Source: an uncultured Collinsella sp. (GTDB taxonomy: Bacteria; Actinomycetota; Coriobacteriia; Coriobacteriales; Coriobacteriaceae). Taken from it: a stretch of 64,000 nucleotides of DNA. Below the pieces are notes generated by a model. That model ran no database searches and was not told where the DNA came from. It was given only the letters and a program-made list of their open reading frames with translations. Made by a program: the position numbers and the translations under genes. Of this stretch, positions 9,985 to 19,630 are shown one piece after another (positions within the stretch are counted from its first letter, which is position 1; every line of letters starts with the position of its first letter). The stretch covers positions 124,001-188,000 of the forward strand of contig UQLI01000001.1 in NCBI GenBank assembly GCA_900541715.1. Direction: 5' to 3'.

Positions 9985-10183
9985 CGCTGGTTGATGCTTT
10001 GTTGAGGGGCCATACCACGCCGTTTATCTGGTTTGTTTGGTTTTCACGGTCAATTATTTGACTGATACGTTCATAATGTGCAAACATAATACGGTTTACC
10101 TTTGCATTTACTTTCAACCTGAAGGTTAATGTGCGCAGGGGTCGACCCATGCTATGGCTATAACCTTTGTTCGGAGGACCGAC
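9985..10183 (+). promoter_or_regulatory. AT-rich ftsZ upstream region
   Basis: About 200 bases without a gene separate ftsQ from ftsZ. They are clearly AT-richer than their surroundings (10040-10125), which is typical of a promoter region, and contain a TTGACT hexamer and several TAAT-type hexamers. No -35/-10 pair with ideal spacing stands out. A separate ftsZ promoter is therefore inferred, not shown. Confidence 0.4.
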
Positions 10184-11338
10184 ATGCACGAGACAGAGAT
10201 CAACAACTACCTTGCCGTCATTAAGGTGGTCGGCGTCGGCGGCGGCGGTACCAACGCGGTCAATCGAATGATCGAAGAGGGCATCCGCGGCGTCGAGTTT
10301 GTTGCCATCAACACCGATGCTCAGGCACTCGCGATCTCTGATGCCGATATCAAGGTGCACATCGGCACCGACCTTACCCGCGGCCTGGGCGCCGGCGCCA
10401 ACCCCGAGGTTGGCCGCAAGGCTGCCGATGAGTCCCGCGACGACATTGCCGAGGCGCTCGCTGGTGCCGACATGGTGTTCATCACCTGCGGCGAGGGCGG
10501 TGGCACCGGTACCGGCGCTGCTCCCATCGTTGCCGATATCGCGATGAACGAGGTCGGTGCGCTGACCGTCGCCGTCGTGACCAAGCCCTTCACCTTCGAG
10601 GGCCGCAAGCGCAAGAAGAGCGCCGAGGAGGGCATTAAGACCCTCTCCGATTGCGTCGACACCATGATCGTCATCCCTAACGATAAGCTGCTCGACATCG
10701 CCGAGAAGAAGACCACCATGCTCGAGGCCTTCGCGATTGCCGATGGCGTCCTTTCCCAGGGCACCCAGGGCATCACCGACCTCATCACCGTCCCCGGTAT
10801 CATCAACCTGGACTTCGCCGATGTTAAGACCATCATGAAGCAGGCCGGTACCGCCATGATGGGTATCGGTACCTCTTCTGGGGACACCCGTGCCGTCGAC
10901 GCTGCCCAGCAGGCCATCTCCAGCCCGCTGCTCGAGAGCTCCATCGATGGTGCCACGCGCGTGCTGCTCTCCATCGCCGGTTCCAAGGACCTGGGCATCC
11001 AGGAGATCAGCGACGCCGCCGACGTTGTCGCCAACGCCGTCGACCCCGAGGCCAACATCATCTTCGGTACCGTTGTCGACGAGTCCCTGGGCGATCAGGT
11101 GCGTATCACCGTCATCGCTACGGGCTTCTCCGACTCCAACGTCAACCGTCAGGACGAGCTCTTTGCTGCTCAGCAGTCTCAGAGCAAGGCCGCTGCCTCC
11201 GCTGAGCCGCAGCGCACCGCTCCTGCCACGAGCCCGGCTCAGGCCGCTCCGACCCGCAACGTCGGTGGCACCGAGCTTCCTAACTTCGGCAACGATCAGT
11301 TCGAGCTTCCCGACTTCCTGAAGCGCGGTAGCTTCTAA
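10184..11338 (+). CDS. ftsZ: Cell division protein FtsZ
   Basis: Tubulin-like GTPase that forms the cytokinetic ring. Seen: [19 protein letters not shown] at the N-terminus, the tubulin signature [18 protein letters not shown] near residue 100, a core to about residue 320, a Gln/Ala/Pro-rich linker, and a conserved C-terminal peptide [12 protein letters not shown], which should bind SepF since no ftsA is present here. The ATG at 10184 has CGGAGGA 6 bases upstream. The 384-residue length is normal. A strong terminator follows. Confidence 0.98.
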   Translation: MHETEINNYLAVIKVVGVGGGGTNAVNRMIEEGIRGVEFVAINTDAQALAISDADIKVHIGTDLTRGLGAGANPEVGRKAADESRDDIAEALAGADMVFITCGEGGGTGTGAAPIVADIAMNEVGALTVAVVTKPFTFEGRKRKKSAEEGIKTLSDCVDTMIVIPNDKLLDIAEKKTTMLEAFAIADGVLSQGTQGITDLITVPGIINLDFADVKTIMKQAGTAMMGIGTSSGDTRAVDAAQQAISSPLLESSIDGATRVLLSIAGSKDLGIQEISDAADVVANAVDPEANIIFGTVVDESLGDQVRITVIATGFSDSNVNRQDELFAAQQSQSKAAASAEPQRTAPATSPAQAAPTRNVGGTELPNFGNDQFELPDFLKRGSF

Positions 11339-11364
11339 GTCGTTCTTTGCATTGTTGTGCGCAG

Positions 11365-11395
11365 GGGCGTGTCCGTATGGACGCGCCCTTTTTAT
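11365..11395 (+). terminator. ftsZ intrinsic terminator
   Basis: A 10-bp inverted repeat with a GTAT loop (arms 11365-11374 and 11379-11388) is followed by five T. It ends the cell-wall and division operon after ftsZ. Confidence 0.85.
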
Positions 11396-11548
11396 TTCGA
11401 CTTTGTAAACTAGAACCTCCAATCTCTTTACGTTCCCTTTACGATTGCCTCCAGCGCAGCAGGTATCCTTTTAGAGAAGTATGACAGCCGTATAAACGCG
11501 GGCTGTAGCGGCGATGCCGCGGTACTTGTGTTATTAGGAGGCTTTAGT

Positions 11549-12349
11549 ATGGCAGCACGTGCGGACAAAGTTTCGCGTGTCGACCATGATGGAGTTACGT
11601 TGGTGGAGGGCGCGACATCCGATGTTCGCTTTGCCTTCACCGAGCGCGCCGGTGGCGTTTCCGAAGATGCGTACTCCTCACTCAACTTGGGCTCGCATGT
11701 TGGCGATGACCCCTTTGCTGTTCAAGAAAATCGTCGTCGCGCGCTCGAGGCTATGGGTGCCGCCGAGTGCGAGCACAACCTGCTCATTCCCAATCAGGTC
11801 CATGGTGACCATATCGTTGCGGTGGCCTCGAACGGCGCCGATGGCCTTGAGGACGTCCGCGAGCAGATTGCTGAGGGCTGCGATGCCATCGTCTGTACGG
11901 CGCGTAACGTGCCCGTGCTGCTCTGCTTTGCCGACTGCGTTCCCGTGGTGCTGGTGGCCCCTGGCGGATTTGCCGTGGTGCACTCCGGTTGGAAGGGCAC
12001 GATTGCACGTATTTCTGCCAAGGCGTGCCAGGCGCTTTGCGATGCTGCCGGCTGCGATGCGAGCGACGTTTCCGCCTATATTGGCCCCCATATCTTGGGT
12101 GACGAATATGAGGTATCCCAGGAACTCATGGATCGCTTTGCCGCCGAGTTCTCTTGCATCGATGCGAATACCTCTCGCATGCTTGATCTTTCCGCTGCCA
12201 TTCGCGAGGCGCTGGTAGATGTCGGTGTCGACGCGGATAATATCGTGGATACCCAGCTTTCGACCGTGCGTCAGAACGACCGCTTTTATTCCTACCGTAA
12301 CGAGGACGGCACCTGTGGGCGCCATGCTGCGATCGGCGTGATGCTATGA
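11549..12349 (+). CDS. pgeF: Peptidoglycan editing factor PgeF / YlmD (laccase-domain protein)
   Basis: Member of the YfiH/YlmD family (DUF152). Relatives have zinc-dependent purine nucleoside phosphorylase/deaminase or peptidoglycan precursor editing activity. Metal-site residues are visible in NQVHGDHI, CFADCVPVVL and VVHSGWKGT. The 266-residue length fits. The ATG at 11549 has TAGGAGG 6-7 bases upstream. In actinobacteria this gene is normally followed by yggS; here the next gene is pstS, whose ATG overlaps this stop (ATGA). Confidence 0.9.
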   Translation: MAARADKVSRVDHDGVTLVEGATSDVRFAFTERAGGVSEDAYSSLNLGSHVGDDPFAVQENRRRALEAMGAAECEHNLLIPNQVHGDHIVAVASNGADGLEDVREQIAEGCDAIVCTARNVPVLLCFADCVPVVLVAPGGFAVVHSGWKGTIARISAKACQALCDAAGCDASDVSAYIGPHILGDEYEVSQELMDRFAAEFSCIDANTSRMLDLSAAIREALVDVGVDADNIVDTQLSTVRQNDRFYSYRNEDGTCGRHAAIGVML

Positions 12350-13182
12350 GAAAGATCGTATCGGTTCTGAGCGCCGCTGTGCTTACGCTTACGCTGTGCG
12401 CCTGTTCTTCGGGATCTTCGACCTCTTCCATTACCGTGGCCGGCTCCACGACCTGCCTTCCTATCGCCGAGATTGCGGCCGAGGGCTTTAAGGAGGAGAC
12501 CGGCATCGACGTGCTCGTTTCCGGTTTGGGTTCTTCCGCTGGGATCGAGGCCGTCAGCGCCGGCACGGCCGATATCGCCAGCTCCTCCCGTGGACTCAAT
12601 GCCGACGAACAGGATCTGGGCCTGACTCCCATCGTCATTGCCCACGACGGTATCGCGGTCATCGTGAACGACGACAACCCCGTCGATAACCTCTCGACCG
12701 AGCAGCTCCGCGATATCTACGCCGGCAAGATTACCAATTGGAAAGAGGTCGGTGGCGAGGACCTGAGGATTCAGGTCATCAACCGAGACGAGGCGTCCGG
12801 TACGCGCGAGGCCTTCCGTACCATCGTGATGGATGGCACGCCGTTCGATCGCCGCTCGGCTGTTCTTTCGGGTACGGGCCAGGTGCGCGACGTGGTATCT
12901 CGTTCGCGTGGGGCCATCGGCTACATTTCGCTGGGCTTCGTCGATAGCCTCAACGCCAAGACCTCGGTCAAGGCCGTCTCGGTCAATCATGTTGAGGCGT
13001 CCGAGAAGACGGTCGCGAGTGGCGGCTATCCCATCTCGCGCGACCTTTACTTCTTTGTGAAGGGTGTGCCTTCGCAGCAGGCGCAGGATTACATCGACTA
13101 TGTGACGTCCGAAAAGATGGACAAGCAGATTCGCGAGGCGGGCTTTATTCCCGTCACCAACGACGAGAAGGGGAGTGAGTAG
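12346..13182 (+). CDS. pstS: Phosphate ABC transporter substrate-binding lipoprotein PstS
   Basis: Binds phosphate outside the membrane and delivers it to PstCA. The 278-residue protein starts with a lipoprotein signal peptide ending LTLCAC, so Cys near residue 20 should be lipidated. The mature part starts with a PBP-like AGSTTCLPIAEIAAEGF and has SRGL and the SGTREAF phosphate-loop type motif. Its ATG overlaps the stop of pgeF, so it is translationally coupled to a gene of a different pathway. No separate Pho box can be seen, because the upstream region is coding. Confidence 0.95.
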   Translation: MRKIVSVLSAAVLTLTLCACSSGSSTSSITVAGSTTCLPIAEIAAEGFKEETGIDVLVSGLGSSAGIEAVSAGTADIASSSRGLNADEQDLGLTPIVIAHDGIAVIVNDDNPVDNLSTEQLRDIYAGKITNWKEVGGEDLRIQVINRDEASGTREAFRTIVMDGTPFDRRSAVLSGTGQVRDVVSRSRGAIGYISLGFVDSLNAKTSVKAVSVNHVEASEKTVASGGYPISRDLYFFVKGVPSQQAQDYIDYVTSEKMDKQIREAGFIPVTNDEKGSE

Positions 13183-13183
13183 C

Positions 13184-14110
13184 ATGGAAGCACAGGAAAA
13201 CTCCCAGACTGAGCAGAATGTTCAGACGCCCAAGAAGCGCGAGCTGGCGCTCGTATCGCGCAGTACCTATATCAAGGAGAAGGCGCTGCAGTGGATCTTC
13301 TTTGCCTGCGCGTTCTTGGCGGTCGTTACCGTCATCCTGATTTTTGTCTTTACCACGTACTCGGCGCTGCCCGTCTTTACTGACATCGGTCTGGCTGACT
13401 TCTTTAGCTTTACGTGGGCGCCTTCCGAGGGCCACTACGGCATCTTGTCGCTGCTTGCCGGCTCGGGTCTGGTGACCGTCGGTGCGCTCGCCATGGGCGT
13501 GCCGCTGGGCGTGGGTACGGCCGTTTACCTGGTCGAGATTGCCAGCAAGCGCGTGCGCAAGCTCATCAGCCCCGCCGTTGACCTGCTGGCGGGCATACCC
13601 TCCATCATCTACGGCTTCTTTGGCATGATCATCATCCGCCCGTTTATCGCACAACTGACCGGCGGCCTTGGTTTTGGTGCGCTGACGGCGTGGTTTGTGC
13701 TCGCCATCATGATCGTCCCTACCATCACCACGCTCACCATCGATGCTCTCAATTCCATTCCCATGGGCATTCGCGAGGCATCGTATGCCATGGGCGCCAC
13801 AAAGTGGCAGACCATCTATAAGGTCGTGCTACCTGCCGCGAAGCTGGGTATCGTTGATGCCATCGTGCTGGGTATGGGCCGTGCCATCGGCGAGACCATG
13901 GCCGTGCTCATGGTCGTAGGTAACGCCCCGGTTATTCCCGACAGCATTGCGAGCCCCATCTCGACGCTCACGAGCCAGATTGCGCTCGACATGAGCTATT
14001 CCTCGGGTCTGCACCGCTCGGCGCTGTTCGGCATGGGTGTGGTCCTGTTTATCATCTCCGCCACGCTGGTGGGTATCGTCCGTCTGATTTCCAAGAAGAA
14101 GAGGGGGTAG
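13184..14110 (+). CDS. pstC: Phosphate ABC transporter permease PstC
   Basis: Membrane subunit of the high-affinity phosphate importer, paired with PstA. It is 308 residues long with six membrane segments after a polar N-terminal stretch. The EAA-type loop is IREASYAMGATKWQTIYKVVLPAAKLGI. The ATG at 13184 is chosen because AAGGGGAG ends 8 bases before it. The gene starts just after pstS and is followed within 3 bases by pstA. Confidence 0.95.
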   Translation: MEAQENSQTEQNVQTPKKRELALVSRSTYIKEKALQWIFFACAFLAVVTVILIFVFTTYSALPVFTDIGLADFFSFTWAPSEGHYGILSLLAGSGLVTVGALAMGVPLGVGTAVYLVEIASKRVRKLISPAVDLLAGIPSIIYGFFGMIIIRPFIAQLTGGLGFGALTAWFVLAIMIVPTITTLTIDALNSIPMGIREASYAMGATKWQTIYKVVLPAAKLGIVDAIVLGMGRAIGETMAVLMVVGNAPVIPDSIASPISTLTSQIALDMSYSSGLHRSALFGMGVVLFIISATLVGIVRLISKKKRG

Positions 14111-14113
14111 GCT

Positions 14114-15019
14114 ATGTCCGATTCCGTTGACACGACGGTCGATACGACCTCGTCGCGCGAGCGCATCAAGCGTGCCCTTTCCCACGGCAAGAAGGGCCGC
14201 ATCAACAAGGACCTGTCCAACAAGATCATGCTTGGCGTGTTTCGTGCCGCTGCCTACATCACCACGCTGGTGCTGGTCGCTATCATCGCCTACGTGGTCA
14301 TCAACGGCCTGCCACACATCTCGCTCGACTTTATCTTCGGTTGGCCCCAGGGCGTCAACGCCGAGGGCGGAATTTGGCCCACGATCGTCTCGACCGTCTA
14401 CGTGACGGCGCTCGCCATGCTTATCTGCACGCCGATCGCTGTGCTGGCAGCCGTCTATCTGGCCGAGTACGCCAAGCAGGGCAAGGTCGTCGAGCTCATT
14501 CGCTACGCTGCTGACGCTTTGGCCTCGGTACCCTCCATCGTTATGGGGCTGTTTGGCTACGCCTTGTTTGTCGAGGCTATGGGCCTGGGCCTTTCGATGG
14601 TCTCGGCCGCTCTGGCGCTCGCGCTCTTGATGCTTCCCATCGTCATGCGCACCACCGAAGAAGCCATTCGCGCCGTTCCGCGCTATATCCGTTGGGGCGC
14701 GTACGGCCTGGGCGCTACCAAGTGGCAGGTCGTCTCCAAGATCGTGCTTCCTTCGGCCTTTGGCCGCATTGCCACGGGCATCGTCCTTGCCATCGGCCGT
14801 GCCATCGGCGAGACCGCCGTGGTGCTCTACACCATGGGCCAGGCCATCAATCTACCTATTTCGCCGCTCGATTCCGGTCGTCCCATGACGGTTCACCTGT
14901 ACCTGCTTGCCAACGACGGCATCAACATGAACGCAGCCTACGGCACTGCGCTCTTGCTGATGGTGATCATTTTGGCCTTCAACCTGTTTGCGCGCTTCCT
15001 GTCGCGTAAGCGTCGCTAG
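14114..15019 (+). CDS. pstA: Phosphate ABC transporter permease PstA
   Basis: Second membrane subunit of the Pst importer. The 301-residue protein has a basic N-terminal tail, six membrane segments, and the ABC-interaction loop RYIRWGAYGLGATKWQVVSKIVLPSA. It begins 3 bases after the pstC stop. pstB follows after 12 bases with an AAGGAG RBS. Confidence 0.95.
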   Translation: MSDSVDTTVDTTSSRERIKRALSHGKKGRINKDLSNKIMLGVFRAAAYITTLVLVAIIAYVVINGLPHISLDFIFGWPQGVNAEGGIWPTIVSTVYVTALAMLICTPIAVLAAVYLAEYAKQGKVVELIRYAADALASVPSIVMGLFGYALFVEAMGLGLSMVSAALALALLMLPIVMRTTEEAIRAVPRYIRWGAYGLGATKWQVVSKIVLPSAFGRIATGIVLAIGRAIGETAVVLYTMGQAINLPISPLDSGRPMTVHLYLLANDGINMNAAYGTALLLMVIILAFNLFARFLSRKRR

Positions 15020-15031
15020 TTAAGGAGTCCC

Positions 15032-15835
<804 letters not shown>

Positions 15836-15927
15836 TCGGTGCGACTAGTCCCAAGCCGATCGGACCTGGTCCGGTGCGTATTCACTGTGCGGGCGGCATG
15901 ACCGCACCCAACTGATTGGAGTGAACC

Positions 15928-16785
15928 ATGCGCAAACTGTTTTCCCGTCAGCTCATCGAGGCCCGCCACGAGATGCTGAGCATCTACGAGGCCGTCGATC
16001 TGGCCCTCCACGATGCCGTGAGGGCCTATGTTACCGACGACCGCAAGCTCGCCACCAAGACCAAGAAGCGCACGCTTTCGATTGACGCACGCTGCGCCAA
16101 CCTGGAGGCCGTCTGCTACAACCTGATTGCCACGCAGTCACCGGTCGCCTCCGACTTCCGCTTGCTGCAGACGATCATCTACGTCGACTTTAACCTGCAG
16201 CGCATGACCGATAAGGTTCGCCAGATTTGCCGCGCCACGCGTCATATGATCAAGGCCGACATCTCGCTGCCCAAGGAGCTTGTCGGCACGGTCGAGGCCG
16301 AGGCTGAGGCCGTCTACCAGGTGCTGGGCTCTTCGCTTTCCGCGCTCGTCACCAACGACATGTCCATCATCTGCAACTTGGCCGTCGAGGACGAGCCAGT
16401 GCACGCCGCCTACGAGAAGTTCTTCCGCACCTTTAACCGCATGGACACGGGCGATTTTATGGACGACGACAGCAACTATGACGACCTGCGCCGCGCCATC
16501 ATGGTATCGCGCTATCTCGATCGCATCGCCTCGATTTCCATCGATGCCGCCTGCCGTCTGACCTTCCTGTTGACCGGACAGCGTATGACTGCCGGTGATA
16601 TCGCCTGCACTGATGAGGATGAGCTCGAGAGCATGCGCGTGCCTTCGGGCGAGGGTGTTATCATGAGGCCCGCCGTCGATGCACGCTACGTTGCCAAGGT
16701 GCCCGTTAACGAGGTCAGCGAGGGTCTTCGCTACCTGCTCGATCATCTTGAGGATGAGGACGATGGCGAGGACGACGAGGAGTAA
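15928..16785 (+). CDS. phoU: Phosphate signalling protein PhoU
   Basis: Helical regulator that links PstSCAB activity to phosphate control of gene expression. The 285-residue protein has two PhoU helical repeats with acidic metal-binding stretches (DFRLLQTIIYVDFNLQRM in the first, a shorter match in the second). The end is an acidic tail (EDEDDGEDDEE), making it longer than the usual 215-240 residues. It is the last gene of the pst unit. A strong terminator follows. Confidence 0.93.
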   Translation: MRKLFSRQLIEARHEMLSIYEAVDLALHDAVRAYVTDDRKLATKTKKRTLSIDARCANLEAVCYNLIATQSPVASDFRLLQTIIYVDFNLQRMTDKVRQICRATRHMIKADISLPKELVGTVEAEAEAVYQVLGSSLSALVTNDMSIICNLAVEDEPVHAAYEKFFRTFNRMDTGDFMDDDSNYDDLRRAIMVSRYLDRIASISIDAACRLTFLLTGQRMTAGDIACTDEDELESMRVPSGEGVIMRPAVDARYVAKVPVNEVSEGLRYLLDHLEDEDDGEDDEE

Positions 16786-16822
16786 GTAACCCCGTTCGTC
16801 GAAAGATTGTAAATACCTAAGT

Positions 16823-16859
16823 GAGCGCGGCCTTGCACATGCGGGGCCGCGCTCTTGCG
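16823..16859 (+). terminator. Terminator after the pst-phoU operon
   Basis: A GC-rich inverted repeat (arms start at 16823 and end at 16854, about 10 bp) with an 11-base loop follows phoU. The downstream T-run is weak. It separates the phosphate genes from yggS. Confidence 0.7.
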
Positions 16860-16904
16860 TTAGCATGGGACTACTTGTTTGGCTGTCAGCGGAGGCGATT
16901 GGCA

Positions 16905-17642
16905 ATGGATAACTATTTGGACTTGATGCGCGCTCGCCGCGAGCAGATTCTGGAACGTTTTTATGCGGCGCTCGATCGCGCGGGCCGTCCCCACGACGCC
17001 GCGAGCCTCATTGCCGTGTCCAAGACCGTTGGTGTCGATGAGACCGTTGCCGCCATCCAGGCGGGGTATCGCCATTTTGCCGAGAACCGCCCGCAGGAGC
17101 TGGTTCGCAAGCTCACGGGTCTGGCGGAGCATCCGGAGCTGTCCGAGGTGCGCTTCGATATGATCGGCAACCTGCAGACCAATAAGATCAATGCGGTGCT
17201 GGGCTCAGCCGAGCTGATTCACTCGGTGGGTTCGCTGCATCTGGCGCAGGCGATCTCGAGCCGTGCTGTTCGCAAGATTGAGGCAGGCGAGCTCGTCGGC
17301 CCCCAGCGTGTGCTCATTGAGGTCAATGTGAGTGGTGAGGAGTCGAAGGGAGGCTTTTCACCCGATGAGATTCGCGCCGCCGCGGGTGAGCTTGCAGAAC
17401 TTGAGGGAATTTGCGTACAGGGGCTTATGACTATGGCGCCCCGGGGGAATAAGGATGTGGCACGCCGCACCTTTGCGGGGCTTCGTGAGCTGAGGGATGA
17501 GCTGGAGGCGGCGCATCCCGATTTGAACCTGCCTGAGCTTTCCTGCGGTATGAGCGAGGACTTTGAGTCTGCCCTTGAGGAGGGCTCTACGCTCGTTCGC
17601 CTGGGCAGGGTAGTATTTAGCCCGGAGTTTGCAGTAAAATAA
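16905..17642 (+). CDS. Pyridoxal phosphate homeostasis protein YggS/YlmE (PLPBP)
   Basis: PLP-binding protein that affects vitamin B6 and amino acid pools; it has no known catalytic reaction. The TIM-barrel starts with AASLIAVSKTVGVDETVAAI, where the Lys of VSK is the PLP-binding residue. FAENRPQEL, FDMIGNLQTNKIN, and the C-terminal LSCGMSEDFESALEEGSTLVRLGR match the family. It is 245 residues long. The ATG at 16905 follows a GGAGG. It heads the yggS-sepF-yggT-divIVA group, which is normally attached to ftsZ-pgeF. Confidence 0.93.
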   Translation: MDNYLDLMRARREQILERFYAALDRAGRPHDAASLIAVSKTVGVDETVAAIQAGYRHFAENRPQELVRKLTGLAEHPELSEVRFDMIGNLQTNKINAVLGSAELIHSVGSLHLAQAISSRAVRKIEAGELVGPQRVLIEVNVSGEESKGGFSPDEIRAAAGELAELEGICVQGLMTMAPRGNKDVARRTFAGLRELRDELEAAHPDLNLPELSCGMSEDFESALEEGSTLVRLGRVVFSPEFAVK

Positions 17643-17702
17643 GGCTCTGAAGTGCGCACTGATTATCGGGGCGCCTGCACTAAACCGCGAGAGGACACAA
17701 CC

Positions 17703-18425
17703 ATGGGCTTCCTTGACGAGATTAAAAATAAGATGCACCTGGGCGGCCAGCAGGGTTACGACCAGGGTTATGGCCAGGACGACGACTACGGCTACGATGA
17801 CGGCTACGACGATGGCTATCAGAACAACGGCTACAGTGGTGCTTCGGGCGAGGGCTTCTACACCCAAGACGAGCCGAGCAACGGCCTGCTTGGCCAGACG
17901 CGCCGCGGTGAAGCTGAGTCGGTTGCCGTGTATACGCGCTCCGGTCAGCTGGTCGGCGATGACTCCCGCCATGCCACGACGTATAACCCGCCTTCGCGCT
18001 CGCAGGACAGTGTTGCGAGCGGTTATCGTCCTGGTGCCTATGACACGCCGTCGAGCTACGCCGAGAATACCCGCGCCCGTGCCGCCGCTGCACCCGCGCC
18101 TGCACCGAGCGATGCCTCGGCCTATGCGAGCAATATCATCAACGCCACGCCGCAGCTGCCGGCCTATGTCCTGCGCCCCGAGAGCTATGACGACGTGGAG
18201 ACTGTGGTGCGCCGCGTTCGCACCAAGCAGCCTGTCGCACTGATTTTTGTGGGCGTACGCACCGAAGTTGCCAAGCGCGTCTTGGACTTCTCTTACGGCT
18301 TTGCCTGCGGTCTGGGTGCCACGGTCAAGGAGGTGGGCGACCGCGTGTTCATGGTGCTCCCCGCCGGTTGCGAGGTCAAAGATTCCGATCTCAAGAAGCT
18401 TCGTGCCGACGGCTACCTTAAGTAA
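17703..18425 (+). CDS. sepF: Cell division protein SepF
   Basis: FtsZ membrane anchor and bundler, especially important here because no ftsA is present. Residues 1-12 (MGFLDEIKNKMH) form the amphipathic membrane-targeting helix. The SepF core is about residues 150-237 (PAYVLRPESYDDVETVVRRV to DSDLKKLRADGYLK). Between them is an unusually long (about 135 residues) disordered linker that opens with repeated Gly-Tyr-Asp units and later is Ala/Pro-rich. The protein is 240 residues long; firmicute SepF is about 150. yggT follows in the same frame right after the TAA. Confidence 0.94.
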   Translation: MGFLDEIKNKMHLGGQQGYDQGYGQDDDYGYDDGYDDGYQNNGYSGASGEGFYTQDEPSNGLLGQTRRGEAESVAVYTRSGQLVGDDSRHATTYNPPSRSQDSVASGYRPGAYDTPSSYAENTRARAAAAPAPAPSDASAYASNIINATPQLPAYVLRPESYDDVETVVRRVRTKQPVALIFVGVRTEVAKRVLDFSYGFACGLGATVKEVGDRVFMVLPAGCEVKDSDLKKLRADGYLK

Positions 18426-18446
18426 AGACAAGACGAGGAGATTCCC

Positions 18447-18728
18447 ATCAACATCTACACTATCGTCCAGCTGGTCAACACGCTGTTCAACTTCTATTCC
18501 ACGCTCATTGTCGTCTACTGCTTTATGACGTGGATTCCCATGAAGCAGGGTGGTTTGCTTCAGGATATTGCTGCGGTGCTTGATAGCGTGTGCGGTCCGT
18601 GGCTCAACCTGTTCCGTCGTTTCATCCCGCCCATGGGCGGTATCGATTTTTCGCCGGTCGTTGCGATTATTGCGTTGCAGTTGGTGCAGAGGCTGGTTCT
18701 GCAGCTTCTTATAGGTATACTCGTGTAG
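18447..18728 (+). CDS. YggT family membrane protein, apparent AUC start codon
   Basis: Small membrane protein of the YggT/YlmG family, linked to division and septum placement. The reading frame gives NIYTIVQLVNTLFNFYSTL as a first membrane helix, then the family signature CGPWLNLFRRFIPPMGGIDF and a second helix. No ATG, GTG or TTG occurs before residue 27. GAGGAG ends 6 bases before an ATC at 18447, and ATC-Asn-Ile-Tyr matches where family members begin, so ATC is taken as the start, giving 93 residues. Starting at the ATG at 18525 would remove the first helix. A single base error (ATG read as ATC) is possible. Confidence 0.8.
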   Translation: MNIYTIVQLVNTLFNFYSTLIVVYCFMTWIPMKQGGLLQDIAAVLDSVCGPWLNLFRRFIPPMGGIDFSPVVAIIALQLVQRLVLQLLIGILV

Positions 18729-18789
18729 AACTGTCTTAGTAACTTACGTCGGGCGTGTAGCGCCGAGGCGATGAAAAAGGAGACTTGTT

Positions 18790-19464
18790 ATGGCTATTAC
18801 CCCTGCAGACATCCAGGCTCAGACTTTCTCTGAGGCCAAGCGTGGCTACGATCCTGCCGAGGTCGACGTCTTCTTGGAGACGCTGTCCTCCGAGGTTGAC
18901 GCTATGCTCGCTAAGATCGTCGACCTTAAGGGTCGTCTGACTGCTACCGAGCAGCAGCTTGCCGATGCGCAGGCTCAGCTTGCCCAGGCTCAGGATGCCA
19001 CCGCCCAGGCCGTTCCTGCCGCCCCCGTGGCTGTTCCCGCCCCTGACTTCTCCGCTCAGGAGCGCCAGATTTCCGCTGCCCTGATCGCTGCCCAGCAGAC
19101 CGCTGAGACCATCGTCAACGATGCCAACGAGAACGCTGAGCGTATCCGCAACGAGGCTGACGCCAAGGCCCGCGAGGTTATCCGCCAGGCTCTGACCGAG
19201 AAGCAGGCCGAGCTCGAGGAGATCGATCGTCTCAAGGCTTCCCGTGAGGAGTTCAAGGCAGAGTATCTCAAGCTCATCCAGCACTTCATGGACGATGCCC
19301 AGAATTCCTTCCCGGCCGATCTGATGGCTTCCACGCCGGTCGGTTCTGCCGCTTCTCCTGCAGTGACTGTTCCCGCCGAGCCGCTGCCCGTCGCTGACCC
19401 GGTTGTCCCCGTGGCCGATCCCTTCGCCCCGATCGACAACTTTGCTGCCGACGACCTGGACTAA
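18790..19464 (+). CDS. divIVA: DivIVA domain protein (Wag31-like)
   Basis: Curvature-sensing coiled-coil protein that marks poles or septa and recruits cell-wall machinery. The N-terminal DivIVA domain is clear: ITPADIQAQTFSEAKRGYDP followed by AEVDVFLETLSSEV. A coiled coil rich in Ala, Gln and Glu follows, broken by an Ala/Pro segment near residues 75-90. The C-terminus is Pro/Ala/Asp-rich. The length of 224 residues is moderate. GGAGA precedes the ATG. It is the last gene of the ylm-type cluster. Confidence 0.92.
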   Translation: MAITPADIQAQTFSEAKRGYDPAEVDVFLETLSSEVDAMLAKIVDLKGRLTATEQQLADAQAQLAQAQDATAQAVPAAPVAVPAPDFSAQERQISAALIAAQQTAETIVNDANENAERIRNEADAKAREVIRQALTEKQAELEEIDRLKASREEFKAEYLKLIQHFMDDAQNSFPADLMASTPVGSAASPAVTVPAEPLPVADPVVPVADPFAPIDNFAADDLD

Positions 19465-19493
19465 CATTCGGCCTACAATTTAGTGCCTAGAAA

Positions 19494-19520
19494 GGACCCG
19501 CAGCTTGCGGGTCCTTTTTT
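19494..19520 (+). terminator. divIVA intrinsic terminator
   Basis: An 8-bp GC-rich stem (19494-19501 with 19507-19514), a 5-base loop and six T form a textbook intrinsic terminator downstream of divIVA. Confidence 0.92.
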
Positions 19521-19630
19521 ATGACTGTGCAGGGGCGCGCAACATAAAAAACCGAGCCCTGCACATAATGGCGCAGAACTCGGCGAACGGGTGAGCGGTC
19601 AAGGGTAGGTTTTAAGGCATGTCCCAAAAC

